A DNA stretch of 64,000 nucleotides from Lactobacillales bacterium (GCA_031261175.1 JAISJW010000021.1:1-64000), one strand, 5' to 3'. Shown: positions 9,594 to 19,410, counted from the stretch's first letter. A program made the numbers and translations. Notes: generated from the sequence alone by a model not told the origin.

Positions 9594-10586
9594 TTAAATA
9601 TTTGGCGCAATTAAATAGTAAATAATGAAGGCGCAATACACGATAGTTGCGACCGCATAAGTAATCGCATAAGCCGCCGGCGTCATCTTATTTCTAAACT
9701 TAACGACCCGCGGATAAATAATAATAACGATTATTGTCGCCACAAGACCGAAACCAATCGCGTTCCTCAGACAGACTTGCCCCATGAAGTTAAACGGTTC
9801 GCCGCGATAATCCCAGTTAGCGTAATCGCGATTTCCGATCAACCCACAGATCAACTCAACCGAAGACATGACAAACATATTCACAAAGAACAGAATTGCC
9901 ACGACCGAACGTTTCGTTTTGAATTTAGTTTGGAGCCACTGATAAATCGGATGAATCAAAATGACACAAAGCACAAAGCCCATCCCATAAGGAAAAGCTG
10001 GCGTCAACCCCTTCTGTAAAAGCAGCTTCCAATCGAATTGATGGGTAATCGAAATGCTTCGAATTTGAATATAGACATTTTCCATCACTTGCCCAAGGAT
10101 TGAAAAGATGAAGAAATAAAGTAAAAGGTCTTTCCAATAGCGAAGCGTCCCGATACTGACCTTCCCGACTTTCACCTCGGCTTCGTCTTCAGGCTGATCA
10201 TCAAGCGTACAGCAGAATCGCTCCGGAACCTTCTTCGAGAAGTAAAAATAAAGTGCGATCAAAAACAGATACGGCGAGTTGATCTGAACGGTTGTCAAAA
10301 TCATCGGCAACTTATACTGCACAATAATCGACAAAATAATCGCGGTCATAAATATTTCGACCACAATCCCGATAATGATAAACCACCGCGTAAAATTCAG
10401 CTGCTTGTGAATAAAATAAATCGACAGCCCCAAAAAAATACTGTCAAACGTATATCCAATCCACGCATAGCTAAAATCTGTCACACTCGTCGCCATCACG
10501 TTCGAAACCGTCTCAATCAGCAACGCGTAAAAATAAACCAGAACTACCCGAGCGAACCCGAGCTTGTGAAAATTAATTTTCTTCAT
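9594..10586 (-). CDS. Polytopic membrane protein, possibly related to the putative type IV ABC permease family
   Basis: The protein is 330 residues with about eight to nine membrane helices. The N-terminal part (residues 1-115) has four; then comes a short soluble stretch with CCTLDDQPEDEAEV, and a C-terminal block follows. That block (LLLYFFIFSILGQVMENVY...PAFPYGMGFVL) is reminiscent of the PF06541 family, in which a membrane protein opens with a YFFIYSFLGW-like helix. It has an SD (AGAGGG). No ATPase partner is nearby. Function is unknown and the family assignment is tentative. Confidence 0.5.
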   Translation of the reverse strand: MKKINFHKLGFARVVLVYFYALLIETVSNVMATSVTDFSYAWIGYTFDSIFLGLSIYFIHKQLNFTRWFIIIGIVVEIFMTAIILSIIVQYKLPMILTTVQINSPYLFLIALYFYFSKKVPERFCCTLDDQPEDEAEVKVGKVSIGTLRYWKDLLLYFFIFSILGQVMENVYIQIRSISITHQFDWKLLLQKGLTPAFPYGMGFVLCVILIHPIYQWLQTKFKTKRSVVAILFFVNMFVMSSVELICGLIGNRDYANWDYRGEPFNFMGQVCLRNAIGFGLVATIIVIIIYPRVVKFRNKMTPAAYAITYAVATIVYCAFIIYYLIAPNI

Positions 10587-10680
10587 AGTAAAATCCCTCT
10601 TACCTCTATTTTAAAGCCAAAAAACCCTCTAGGCAAGTAAAAACCACCAAAAATCCGCTTATTTCCTCTGTTCAAAAATG

Positions 10681-10757
10681 CTTACTGTTTTTTAACGCGA
10701 TTTTTAGTGATTTCAGAGCTCGAAAGTCCTAAAAAAGGCGTTAAAAAACAGTAGGCG
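10681..10757. repeat. Palindromic element with CTTACTGTTTTTTAACG ends (copy 1)
   Basis: The left arm CTTACTGTTTTTTAACGC and right arm GGCGTTAAAAAACAGTAGG pair over about 18 bases. The middle (ATTTTTAGTGATTTC / GAAAGTCCTAAAAA) also pairs partly around GAGCTC. It sits directly beyond the frr terminator. Close relatives lie at 43430-43508 and, with the middle reversed, at 53459-53538. Confidence 0.8.
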
Positions 10758-10768
10758 ATTTTACCCCG

Positions 10769-10797
10769 ACAAAAAACGGGCATTTTAGCCCGTTTAA
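10769..10797 (-). terminator. Terminator of pyrH-frr
   Basis: On the minus strand AAACGGGC, loop, GCCCGTTTTTTG follows the frr stop codon. Confidence 0.85.
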
Positions 10798-10802
10798 TAA
10801 CA

Positions 10803-11348
10803 TTAGTTCAAGATTTCTTTTTCTTTTTCTTTCAATTTCGCATCAACTTCTTTAGTTGAGTTGTCAGTTAAAGTTTGGACTTCTTTTTCAAGGCGTTTTA
10901 ATTCGTCCTCAGAGATGTCGCCAGCTTTTTCTTGTTTTTTCAAGTCGTCGTTAGCATCACGGCGGATGTTGCGGATTGCAACCTTAGCGTTTTCGCCTAA
11001 TTTTCCGACTTCTTTGGCTAACTCTTTACGACGTTCTTCAGTTAGCTGAGGAATTACTAAACGCAAGAAGTTACCGTCATTCGTTGGGTTCAAACCTAGG
11101 TCGCTTTTCAAGATTGCGTGTTCGATATCTTTCAACGAGTTTTTGTCGAAAGGCGAAACCATTAAGACACGCGCTTCTGGAATTGTGATTGATGCGATTT
11201 GGTTGACTGGAGTTGGAACTCCGTAATATTCAACGTTGATTCTATCAAGCAAAGAAGCGTTAGCCGCCCCTGCTCTTACTTGCCCAAGCTCGCGTTGTAA
11301 GCTTTCAAGGGCTTTCGCCATTTTTTCTTTAGCGGTCGATAATGCCAT
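10803..11348 (-). CDS. frr: Ribosome recycling factor
   Basis: RRF releases ribosomes from mRNA after termination, together with EF-G. The 181-residue protein matches end to end: the [23 protein letters not shown] block, [17 protein letters not shown], and the charged C-terminal helices ([20 protein letters not shown]). The length is a few residues short of the usual 185. The gene begins one base after the pyrH stop, with SD AGGAGG lying in pyrH, and ends in a strong terminator. pyrH-frr is the normal bacterial order, but tsf and rpsB, often upstream, are absent here. Confidence 0.97.
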   Translation of the reverse strand: MALSTAKEKMAKALESLQRELGQVRAGAANASLLDRINVEYYGVPTPVNQIASITIPEARVLMVSPFDKNSLKDIEHAILKSDLGLNPTNDGNFLRLVIPQLTEERRKELAKEVGKLGENAKVAIRNIRRDANDDLKKQEKAGDISEDELKRLEKEVQTLTDNSTKEVDAKLKEKEKEILN

Positions 11349-11349
11349 T

Positions 11350-12093
<744 letters not shown>

Positions 12094-12161
12094 TCATTAA
12101 AATTTATCACTTCATTATAACAAAAACTTGGCGCTTTTGTCTTGAATTTATAAGATTTTAT

Positions 12162-12169
12162 TGTAAAAT
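12162..12169 (+). promoter_or_regulatory. malQ promoter placed for a leaderless mRNA
   Basis: -35 TTGAAT (12142-12147), 16 bases, and -10 TAAAAT (12164-12169). Only six bases separate the -10 box from the malQ ATG at 12176, so transcription should begin at or next to the A of the start codon. No SD is present. Confidence 0.6.
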
Positions 12170-12175
12170 AGGCTT

Positions 12176-13927
12176 ATGAACTTATTTAATCAGAAAATGT
12201 CGGTCGACCACGACTACATCCACAACGAATTACACGAACAAGCGATTGCTTTGGGGATTCTCCCGGCTTTCGAATACGGCGAAAAGTCTCTCGAGGCTCC
12301 CGAGTCTACCCTGTCTGCGATTATCGAGGTACTTGAGGGCTGTGATAATAATACGGTCGCTTTGCTTGAAGGGTCGCCGTGGACGGCGGAAGTGCTTTTA
12401 GAAGATGGCAAGTCAGTCGCCCCAGCCGGGGCTCCTCTCCCTTCGGGATATCATACCGATATCGAGGGGCGCTTCATTATCGTTGCGCCTGAGAAATTGC
12501 CTATTGATACGGACTCGTCGCAGTTCGGCTTTATGTCGCAGATTTACGCCTTGCGCTCAAGCGAGTCTTGGGGCATCGGTGACTTTGTCGATTTGAAAAA
12601 TTTTGTCGCTGGTGTTGATGCGGATTTCGTTTTGATCAATCCGATCCATGCGACGCGTTTGTATCCGAAGCCGCAGGACTCCCCTTACTATCCGAGCAGT
12701 CGCAAGTTTATCAATCCTTTATATATCCGTCCGGAAATTGAAGGTTGCGTTAAACCTTCTAATGATACCGAGTTGCTTGATCGCGCTAGCGTTTGGACCG
12801 TTAAAGAAGCTGCTTTGTATGAGCAGTTTAAGTCTTTCGACGTTTCGCTTTTGGACGATTTTATTGCCGCCGGTGGCGAGGAACTTGCCAATTTCGCCGC
12901 TTTTCAGGCGGGTCACAGCAAGTTTCGCGATATGACTTTCCACGTTTATCTGCAGTATCTGGCGGATAAACAGTTTAAAGACGTCGAGTCTGAGGGCAAG
13001 TTAATTGCCGATCTTGCGGTTGGGGTTTGTCCGACCGGGATTGACGTCGCGAGTCACCCTGATGCGTTTGTGCATTCGTTTGGGATTGGCGCGCCGCCGG
13101 ATTTTTATAACCAACACGGGCAGACTTGGGGCATGCCCCCGCTGAATCCGGGGTATATGAGGAAGACGGGCTACAAATATTTCCGCGAGATTATTCAGGG
13201 TGCTCTTCACGGAGCTTCTGGTTTGCGGATTGATCACATTATCGGGATGTTTCGGATGTGGTGGGTTCCCGAAGGCGCTAAGGCGACCGAGGGGGCTTAC
13301 GTGTTGTATGACCACGATATTATTTTTAATATTTTGATTCTTGAAGCGATGCGGGCCGATGCGATTATTATCGGCGAGGACCTTGGGATTGTGCCAGATT
13401 TCATCGAGGCTTATCTCGACGAACGTAATATTTTAGGGACGGATCTGATGTGGTATCGCCACGGTTATTTCTTGAATTTACGTAACAAAGCTTTGGTGAG
13501 TGCGACGACACACGATATGCCACCGAGCCTTGGCTTTATGCACGGCGAGCACATTCGCGTGCGGTCTGAGTTGGGGTTGCTGGATACTTCGGTGGATTCT
13601 GAATTTGAAGAGTTAAACCGCGAGAACGGTTATTTGATCGATGAGCTGAAATTCACAGGCGATTTGAGCGCTGATTATGACGACGACTTCGATGTCATCG
13701 TCGCGATGTATCGTGGCACGGTCGAACGTCGCAGTATGTTTGTCTGTCTCCCTATCGCCGATGCCGTCGGGCAAGTCGAAACTCAAAACCAACCCGGCAC
13801 GGTCGACATTTACCCTAACTGGCGCGTTCCTTTACGCGACCGTCACGGTAAAAACATTTTACTCGACGATTTATTCGCAAATCCCGAATATATCAAAATC
13901 ACTAACGCTATCAACGCGGTGCGTTAA
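12176..13927 (+). CDS. malQ: 4-alpha-glucanotransferase (GH77)
   Basis: MalQ transfers alpha-1,4-glucan segments between maltodextrins. The 583-residue protein has the GH77 catalytic landmarks: the nucleophile Asp in GLRIDHIIGMFRMWW (about residue 352), the acid/base Glu in IIGEDLGIVPD (about 400) and the stabilising Asp in TTHDMPP (about 445). An N-terminal extension of roughly 100 residues precedes the catalytic barrel, longer than in the shortest bacterial MalQ. The gene stands alone on the plus strand between minus-strand genes, with no glycogen or maltose genes nearby. It has no SD and appears leaderless. A downstream ATG (12197) also lacks an SD. Confidence 0.9.
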   Translation: MNLFNQKMSVDHDYIHNELHEQAIALGILPAFEYGEKSLEAPESTLSAIIEVLEGCDNNTVALLEGSPWTAEVLLEDGKSVAPAGAPLPSGYHTDIEGRFIIVAPEKLPIDTDSSQFGFMSQIYALRSSESWGIGDFVDLKNFVAGVDADFVLINPIHATRLYPKPQDSPYYPSSRKFINPLYIRPEIEGCVKPSNDTELLDRASVWTVKEAALYEQFKSFDVSLLDDFIAAGGEELANFAAFQAGHSKFRDMTFHVYLQYLADKQFKDVESEGKLIADLAVGVCPTGIDVASHPDAFVHSFGIGAPPDFYNQHGQTWGMPPLNPGYMRKTGYKYFREIIQGALHGASGLRIDHIIGMFRMWWVPEGAKATEGAYVLYDHDIIFNILILEAMRADAIIIGEDLGIVPDFIEAYLDERNILGTDLMWYRHGYFLNLRNKALVSATTHDMPPSLGFMHGEHIRVRSELGLLDTSVDSEFEELNRENGYLIDELKFTGDLSADYDDDFDVIVAMYRGTVERRSMFVCLPIADAVGQVETQNQPGTVDIYPNWRVPLRDRHGKNILLDDLFANPEYIKITNAINAVR

Positions 13928-13930
13928 CAC

Positions 13931-13970
13931 AAAAAAGAGCAATCGAGATTACCCTCGATTGCTCTTTTTT
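13931..13970. terminator. Bidirectional terminator after malQ
   Basis: AAAAAAGAGCAATCGAG, loop ATTACC, CTCGATTGCTCTTTTTT: a perfect 11-base stem flanked by A6 and T6, so it can work in both directions. Confidence 0.92.
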
Positions 13971-14005
13971 AGCTTTTTTGAATAAAAGGTGGATATAAAA
14001 TCATA

Positions 14006-14077
14006 AAATTCCTTTTAATGCCAATTCTAGGAGTTTCAACACTCGAAACTCCTAGAATCGGCATTAACGGGAATTTT
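14006..14077. repeat. Long intergenic hairpin between malQ and the R-M operon
   Basis: The left arm (14006-14036, ending AATTCTAGGAGTTT) and right arm (14046-14077, beginning AAACTCCTAGAATCGG) pair over about 30 bases with few mismatches around a 9-base loop. It is not followed by a T-run. It falls at the boundary of the accessory region. Confidence 0.75.
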
Positions 14078-14109
14078 TCAAAAGAATGCAAGCAATTAAG
14101 CTCTCCTAA

Positions 14110-16860
14110 TTATAAATATAAAAATCCTTTTTTAAAAGCATTTGGATATTCGAATAATTTTTGCCCCACCGTAAATTGAACAAATATTTCATCGCCTTCA
14201 ACCGAGATGGCTTTTCCTTTCCCGAATTTCTTGTGATAAACATCGTCCCCCTCTTTAACCTCGATATCTTGTGATTCTGTTTCCGCTCTCTCATCTGTTG
14301 CTTCCGCCACTTTAGGAATATCAAATTCTTCTTCGACCGTATAGTTTCTTTTTGATTCGCTATGCATCGATCCTTGTTGTAATCCGTGAAATTCTTGATA
14401 CTCGCTTTCGGTAAGCACAGTATCAAATCCTCCGACGTTTTCTCCTGCGTGCAAGTCTATTCCTGTGTAAGACAAACTGCTATCTTCGTAACGTTTAAAT
14501 TTATAAACAGCATCATTCATAAGTGAGTGGTTGAAAATTCCTAGCGATACAAGTGATTCAAAATCTTTAACACCTAGTCCGGTTACTTTTTGAAATAACG
14601 CAGGTTCGATTTGTGTAATAACGTCTTTCAAACAATATTCGCGATAATCAGTCAAATACATAAACACAGGAATTCGCGTCGCAAATTTAATCAACTTAGT
14701 TTGAATCTCTTTGCGTTTAGACTTGTACTCTTTCTCCGCATCTGAAAGTTCTTTTTTCACTTTAGGAGTTATTTCTCCTCCGTCCTTTTTGGCTTTTTTT
14801 ACCTGCTCTGATTTACTTATAATTGTTGAAATATCTTGATTAAGCGTTCTAAATCCTTCAATATTCATCAAAGCGTTCATTGCATCTTCGTTTACGAACA
14901 AACGTTCTAGCGTTATATTATCAACATTAACAAGCAAGGCGCTTTCCCAACGTTTGGCAAGTAATGTCGCGGACGTCCCTGCCATTGCTATATCTAGAAC
15001 TTCCCCTGCGTTAATTTCTCGCATCGACGATCCGTCGTATGCGATTACTGGCAAGAATTTAATGAATTCGGCCACATTGTTTTCAGGGTTTGTATCGTTG
15101 ACGTTTAGTTTGCAACTGTAATCTGCAATTTGTCTCAAAGCTCTATCTAACGCAAAGTCGAAGATATAACATTCTTCTTTCATTATTTGTTTATGTCCCG
15201 CTTCGCCATTAATAACCCATGGAGATTGAACTCTAAAGGCAGCTTGGAAATATGTTTCCGGACTAGACAATTTTCTTAACATAAATATACCAGACCAAGG
15301 CTTAACCGTTACTCCAGTAGTAAGTTTTCCGCACGACAATGTTATAGTTTTAGTAGACAAAGGATCTTTCATTGATTTTTGTACGGGCTCTAAAGCTTTT
15401 ACTCCTATGCCAGCCTTAGGTCCGGCGCAAACATTAACTACATAATCGTGGTAGAATATATTTTGTTTTTCTTCCAGCAAATTTCTCATCGCAAAACAAC
15501 TAGCAACATTTGGTAAATACCATAAAGTATGGGTAAGCACATTGAGCATTCTAGTGTCAGAATAAGGTAAAACCGGTTTCTTACTAGCTAATTTTAGATT
15601 ATCAGTCGCAGATTCTAAATGACCGCCGCGAATTAAATCCAGCCATTTTTGCACTTCATTTTTATGCTTGAATTCAGCGTCAGCTTCTTTTCCCGTCGCG
15701 AAAAAAAATTCATTTATGTCGAACTCGTCAAACTCCCCTTGGCTAGCGATTTTTTTTATGGTATCAGGAATATTGTAAGTCATCATTACAATTCTAGGAA
15801 GCGAAGAGTAAGGATTATCAGGATTATTTCCCCAATTATTCTTAGCTCTTTGTTCGTCGGAATAGGTCCAATTATAAATCTGATCTTCGATAAATTCGCC
15901 TGAATTTATCGCTCTGAACGGAGTTCCCGAAAGATATAAATATCTTTTTGCAGTTATCGGAAGCCAAGACTCGTTAATCGCGTTTGCAAATTCTTCTTTT
16001 GCGTATTTGTCTAAATCTTCTTCGACTTCTTCATCTTCATTTTTGAACAAATTCTTGGCATTATCCTTCCAAGCTCCGAAGTGATATTCATCAAAGGCAA
16101 CTAAATCCCAGTCTTCAAGGTGGACCCATTCGTTCTTCGCTTTAATAGCTCCGCTTCTATCGCTTTGCAGGTAATCTTGAAACGAACCGAAACAAACAAT
16201 AGGCCTCAATGGATCACAATCATCATAAGACAAACTGCTACTCGAAACAAATTGCCACCCTTCGAAATCAATGTGCGTGTTCAAGTCTTCTTCCCAAGCT
16301 GATTGAACCGCCGGCTTGAATGTCAAAATCAAAACTCTTTTAGCTTTTATCTTTTTTGCGAGTTGATAAGTCGCAAAAGTTTTTCCGAACCTCATTTTTG
16401 CATTCCAAAGAAATTTAGGGGGTTGAATTCCCTCTTCTTGAAAATACGAAAAAGTCTTATTCACTGCTTCTTCTTGTTCGGGCCGCATAACGAAATCTTG
16501 AGTTCGATTTTCTGTGTTTTCGGTCCTGTTCGAAACTGCTAAATAAGCCGCTTTTACATCGTCAACTGAACAACTAAACCATTCTCCGTCTTCGTGAAAT
16601 CCTCGTTTTTTTAATAATCTGTGCAGATCGTGATCGGTAAAATTGCTACCATCAGAATACATTGCCGTTTCGGCAAATACTATTTTATACGGTTTCTTTC
16701 CATCCGGCCTTTTAGTCGGGTATTGCTGAGCTACTCTGCGTTCGACTCCTATTGTCGTAAAACCAACTTTGAGCATTCCAGCTAAGTTTGGATTTAACTC
16801 CTCGTAAGCATAGACCATAGGATGATTATCTATACGTTCCGGAAACAATTCTCTACTCAT
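14110..16860 (-). CDS. GIY-YIG / DEAD-helicase / Tudor-like restriction subunit
   Basis: This protein of about 916 residues has three recognisable parts. The N-terminus (about 10-115) is GIY-YIG-like (VYAYEELNPN...LKVGFTTIGVERRVAQQYPT, with DHDLHRLLKKRGF and GEWF). A helicase core follows, with a Walker A variant NAKMRFGKTFATYQL, DEYH in VAFDEYHFGAWK and motif III-like YLSGTPFR. The C-terminus GDDVYHKKFGKGKAISVEGD resembles the Tudor-like tail of PcrA/UvrD helicases. This suggests a DNA-cleaving translocase partnered with the two methyltransferase genes upstream. Start: the ATG at 16860 overlaps the methyltransferase stop and has GGGGAGGG before it. It has lower GC than its neighbours and only one GGCAAGT. 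Confidence 0.75.
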   Translation of the reverse strand: MSRELFPERIDNHPMVYAYEELNPNLAGMLKVGFTTIGVERRVAQQYPTKRPDGKKPYKIVFAETAMYSDGSNFTDHDLHRLLKKRGFHEDGEWFSCSVDDVKAAYLAVSNRTENTENRTQDFVMRPEQEEAVNKTFSYFQEEGIQPPKFLWNAKMRFGKTFATYQLAKKIKAKRVLILTFKPAVQSAWEEDLNTHIDFEGWQFVSSSSLSYDDCDPLRPIVCFGSFQDYLQSDRSGAIKAKNEWVHLEDWDLVAFDEYHFGAWKDNAKNLFKNEDEEVEEDLDKYAKEEFANAINESWLPITAKRYLYLSGTPFRAINSGEFIEDQIYNWTYSDEQRAKNNWGNNPDNPYSSLPRIVMMTYNIPDTIKKIASQGEFDEFDINEFFFATGKEADAEFKHKNEVQKWLDLIRGGHLESATDNLKLASKKPVLPYSDTRMLNVLTHTLWYLPNVASCFAMRNLLEEKQNIFYHDYVVNVCAGPKAGIGVKALEPVQKSMKDPLSTKTITLSCGKLTTGVTVKPWSGIFMLRKLSSPETYFQAAFRVQSPWVINGEAGHKQIMKEECYIFDFALDRALRQIADYSCKLNVNDTNPENNVAEFIKFLPVIAYDGSSMREINAGEVLDIAMAGTSATLLAKRWESALLVNVDNITLERLFVNEDAMNALMNIEGFRTLNQDISTIISKSEQVKKAKKDGGEITPKVKKELSDAEKEYKSKRKEIQTKLIKFATRIPVFMYLTDYREYCLKDVITQIEPALFQKVTGLGVKDFESLVSLGIFNHSLMNDAVYKFKRYEDSSLSYTGIDLHAGENVGGFDTVLTESEYQEFHGLQQGSMHSESKRNYTVEEEFDIPKVAEATDERAETESQDIEVKEGDDVYHKKFGKGKAISVEGDEIFVQFTVGQKLFEYPNAFKKGFLYL

Positions 16861-18391
16861 ATCCCTCCCCACTTTCGGTAACGTCAGGCCAAACCAAGCG
16901 ATTAACTACATTTATTTCTTCATCATTTAAATCGTATTTGGCAAAAAGCTTAGCATCATTCCATTCTTCTGAAAAATTTTGTTGCGGTATAAACGAATAG
17001 ACTTTAGCTGTTGCATCTTGCGTAACTTTTCTTAGCCCTAATAAGAAGTGGAAAAATTTAGTGTTAATATACTTTTCACAATTCACAGCTTCAACTTCTG
17101 TCTCAAAAGGTCCTATAAGCAGATAGGTTTCAGAAGACACGGTCCCTGGTTCGCCAAATATCGGTTTGTGTTTATCGGACTCGATTTTACCATCTCCGGT
17201 AGACACAGTGACAAAAACTTTCCATTTGTATGCCCAATCTACATTCCTTATTAGCTGATTTTCTCTTACGTATCCTTCCCCGCCGCTTTTTTTATTAACG
17301 AAAATTTTCAATGAATTTGTAAACGGTTCCTTTTTGAAATCGTTGAAATCCTTCCGCAAGCCAAACGGCTTGCGGGAACTTACAATGGAATCCATTGTAG
17401 GTTCCAGCAAACTAGCTACTTTTTCATAGATTGATATCGCTTCGCCGTGCCTTATAAAAATATCTACACCATTCTCAAGCAACTCTCGCTCTGATTTGTT
17501 GATTATTCCTGAAGGCTCATGCGTTTCTATTTCTGCTATTCCAGGATTATCTCTGTTCCATAAAAAATAACTAACTCCCCCTTTTATGACGACCCCATCA
17601 AATATAACGCTCTCGTCCATATAATCGACAATTTTTCTCAAGCGCCTGTCGTGCAACATTTCATCACGAAAAGAATCAAGACCTTTCCCTCCACTAAACC
17701 ATCTCGATGGAGTAATCATCGTTAAATATCTAGGACTCAAATTTTTAGCGGTATCGACAAATTTTTGATAAATAGGCGTTGCGCTCGCTTGCGCTCCACC
17801 ATCACTTAGTTGGTAAGGTGGGTTTCCTATAATTACATCAAATTGCATATCAAATATCTCCTTAGGTTTATCATTGTGAATCAGCTCATATGCATGGCTC
17901 TCCAACTCGTTGCCCCGATCATAAACTTTCTTGCTAGCGCCGCAATATATACACTTTCCTTCCGAGTTCCACTTGTGTTCAACCCGTTTAAATCGAATAT
18001 TTCCTTCTACGTTTTCGAATTTACTAACCGAATATTTACAATTGGCAAATTTGCTGCAATAGACACTTCGTCGCGATAATAAGCTGGTTAATTCAGTTAT
18101 GGCAATTGCATATAGTTGCTTTTGAAAAATGTGATCAATACGTTCTTGCAGATTCGGGATTTCATTTTTCAACCCCTCAATTAGTCTTTTGGCTATCTCT
18201 CGCAAAAACACTCCGCTCTTAGCGCACGGATCCAAAAATTTTGCATTAGGATCAGAGAACAATTCTTGTGGCAACATATCTAGCATTTTATTAGCCACTT
18301 CGGGTGGTGTAAAAACTTCGTCGTTTGATAGATTAGCCAAGCAAGATAACACATCGGGGTTATAATTGTTATTCAAAAATTTTTCGCTCAT
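16853..18391 (-). CDS. N6-adenine DNA methyltransferase, Eco57I-like, with zinc-ribbon insert
   Basis: The 512-residue protein has SAM motif I (FLDPCAKSGVFLREIAKRL, about residue 50) and the catalytic motif IV NPPYQ (about 193) of gamma-type adenine methyltransferases. The downstream TPSRWFSGG and ...GGVSYFLW blocks match Eco57I-type enzymes. Between motifs I and IV is an insert with four cysteines (YCSKFANCKY and KCIYCGASKK) that probably binds zinc. The C-terminal half (about 300-512) is likely the target-recognition region (FGLRKDF...). Its start overlaps the previous gene by 4 bases (ATGA) and its end overlaps the helicase gene. It would protect host DNA from the downstream nuclease (inference). 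Confidence 0.82.
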   Translation of the reverse strand: MSEKFLNNNYNPDVLSCLANLSNDEVFTPPEVANKMLDMLPQELFSDPNAKFLDPCAKSGVFLREIAKRLIEGLKNEIPNLQERIDHIFQKQLYAIAITELTSLLSRRSVYCSKFANCKYSVSKFENVEGNIRFKRVEHKWNSEGKCIYCGASKKVYDRGNELESHAYELIHNDKPKEIFDMQFDVIIGNPPYQLSDGGAQASATPIYQKFVDTAKNLSPRYLTMITPSRWFSGGKGLDSFRDEMLHDRRLRKIVDYMDESVIFDGVVIKGGVSYFLWNRDNPGIAEIETHEPSGIINKSERELLENGVDIFIRHGEAISIYEKVASLLEPTMDSIVSSRKPFGLRKDFNDFKKEPFTNSLKIFVNKKSGGEGYVRENQLIRNVDWAYKWKVFVTVSTGDGKIESDKHKPIFGEPGTVSSETYLLIGPFETEVEAVNCEKYINTKFFHFLLGLRKVTQDATAKVYSFIPQQNFSEEWNDAKLFAKYDLNDEEINVVNRLVWPDVTESGEGYE

Positions 18392-19068
18392 TGCATTTGA
18401 ACCTTTCTGAAATCAACCGGTTTGTATTCTTTAACCGGATCAGGAATATAACTGTTTGCTTCTTCGTTGTACGTATCGAATAGCATTAATTGATCCTGAT
18501 TTCTTTTTGTTTTGCGATTGTCATTAGCCCTGAGCATTTCCACGAATTCGAAATCTCTACGCTTTAATATTTTTTCGGATATAAAAGCCCATTCCGGAAA
18601 CACAATAGGAGTTTCGTCTGCCTGCTCCAATGTTAAAGCATCGCCGCAAGTAATATTCAGCCTCAAAACGTGCTTTACCGCTTCTACTACATTTTCATCC
18701 CATTCGCCTCGTGATTTTTTCTTGTATCTTGAAAACCAAGTTTCATATAACCGATTGCGGCATTCCGCGACATTGTCTTCCAAAAGATCTATGCCATAAA
18801 TAGAAGTCATAGCCAAGAACGAATCTCTTTCATAACCTTCCAAATCGTTTTTGTTCCTCGATTCGCAAACTTCTAATTTTTTACTCAAAATTGCATCTAA
18901 GAAGTTTCCGTCTCCACAAGCTGGCTCCAAAAATCGGCTGTCTATTCGCAGCGTTTCTTGTTCGACGAGTTTAAGCATATCCTGAACAATGAACTCGGGC
19001 GTAAACACTTCTCCGTGATCTGCTACCCTTTTTTTGCTTTTAATAATCTTTTGTTTGTTCTCCGCCAT
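18388..19068 (-). CDS. Companion methyltransferase-like protein (motif I only)
   Basis: This protein of 226 residues opens with ADHGEVFTPEFIVQDMLKLVE and SAM motif I FLEPACGDGNFLDAIL, as in N6-adenine methyltransferases. A SIYGIDLLEDNVAECRNRL block follows, but no NPPY catalytic motif is present. It may be a structural or SAM-binding partner of the next gene, so that together they form one split methyltransferase, or a degenerate enzyme. The start was chosen at the ATG with a perfect CGGAGG SD. It is the first gene of the three-gene R-M operon. A promoter and two palindromes lie upstream. Confidence 0.72.
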   Translation of the reverse strand: MAENKQKIIKSKKRVADHGEVFTPEFIVQDMLKLVEQETLRIDSRFLEPACGDGNFLDAILSKKLEVCESRNKNDLEGYERDSFLAMTSIYGIDLLEDNVAECRNRLYETWFSRYKKKSRGEWDENVVEAVKHVLRLNITCGDALTLEQADETPIVFPEWAFISEKILKRRDFEFVEMLRANDNRKTKRNQDQLMLFDTYNEEANSYIPDPVKEYKPVDFRKVQMQ

Positions 19069-19097
19069 AACGCCTCCGAAGAGGCACACACTTAAGA

Positions 19098-19142
19098 TTG
19101 TCTTTTATCTGTTAGATAAAAGACAAAAAGGGGCCCCTTTTT
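19098..19142. promoter_or_regulatory. Two adjacent palindromes in the R-M operon leader
   Basis: A perfect 13-base inverted repeat TTGTCTTTTATCT, GTT, AGATAAAAGACAA spans 19098-19126. It overlaps an 18-base perfect palindrome AAAAAGGGGCCCCTTTTT (19125-19142). Both lie between the promoter (19163-19192) and the first R-M start codon. They could be operator sites or an RNA attenuator for controlled R-M expression. No C-protein gene is seen. Confidence 0.7.
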
Positions 19143-19162
19143 GAAATTTAATTTATTATTTC

Positions 19163-19192
19163 ATTATACTACACAATTCCATATTATTCCAA
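19163..19192 (-). promoter_or_regulatory. Promoter of the R-M operon
   Basis: On the minus strand: -35 TTGGAA (19187-19192), 18 bases, -10 TATAAT (19163-19168). The leader is about 90 bases and contains the two palindromes. Confidence 0.65.
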
Positions 19193-19360
19193 AAATGATA
19201 TTTATTTTTGTGCAAAAAAAAGACAAGCTTTCACTTGCCCAAGGGTTTCTATTTTCCTTTGTAGCCCATACGGATCAAATCTTCGTATCTTAATGAAGGG
19301 GTCGCAATAAACTTTTCATTTTAGGTTTATTAAGCTTTACGATTAGTTTATGCGGTATCC

Positions 19361-19389
19361 TTGCTTTCGGTGTAGGAAATTGCTATAAT
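19361..19389 (+). promoter_or_regulatory. Promoter of the Abi gene and its leader RNA
   Basis: -35 TTGCTT (19361-19366), 17 bases, extended -10 TGCTATAAT (box 19384-19389). Positions 19200-19360 hold one ACTTGCC at 19233 and nothing else recognisable. Confidence 0.7.
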
Positions 19390-19410
19390 AACTGTAATAG
19401 TACTCGTTCC

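Noticed and set aside
9594..10586. Assignment as a complete ABC transporter
   Set aside because: No ATPase gene is adjacent and the sequence resemblance covers only part of the protein.
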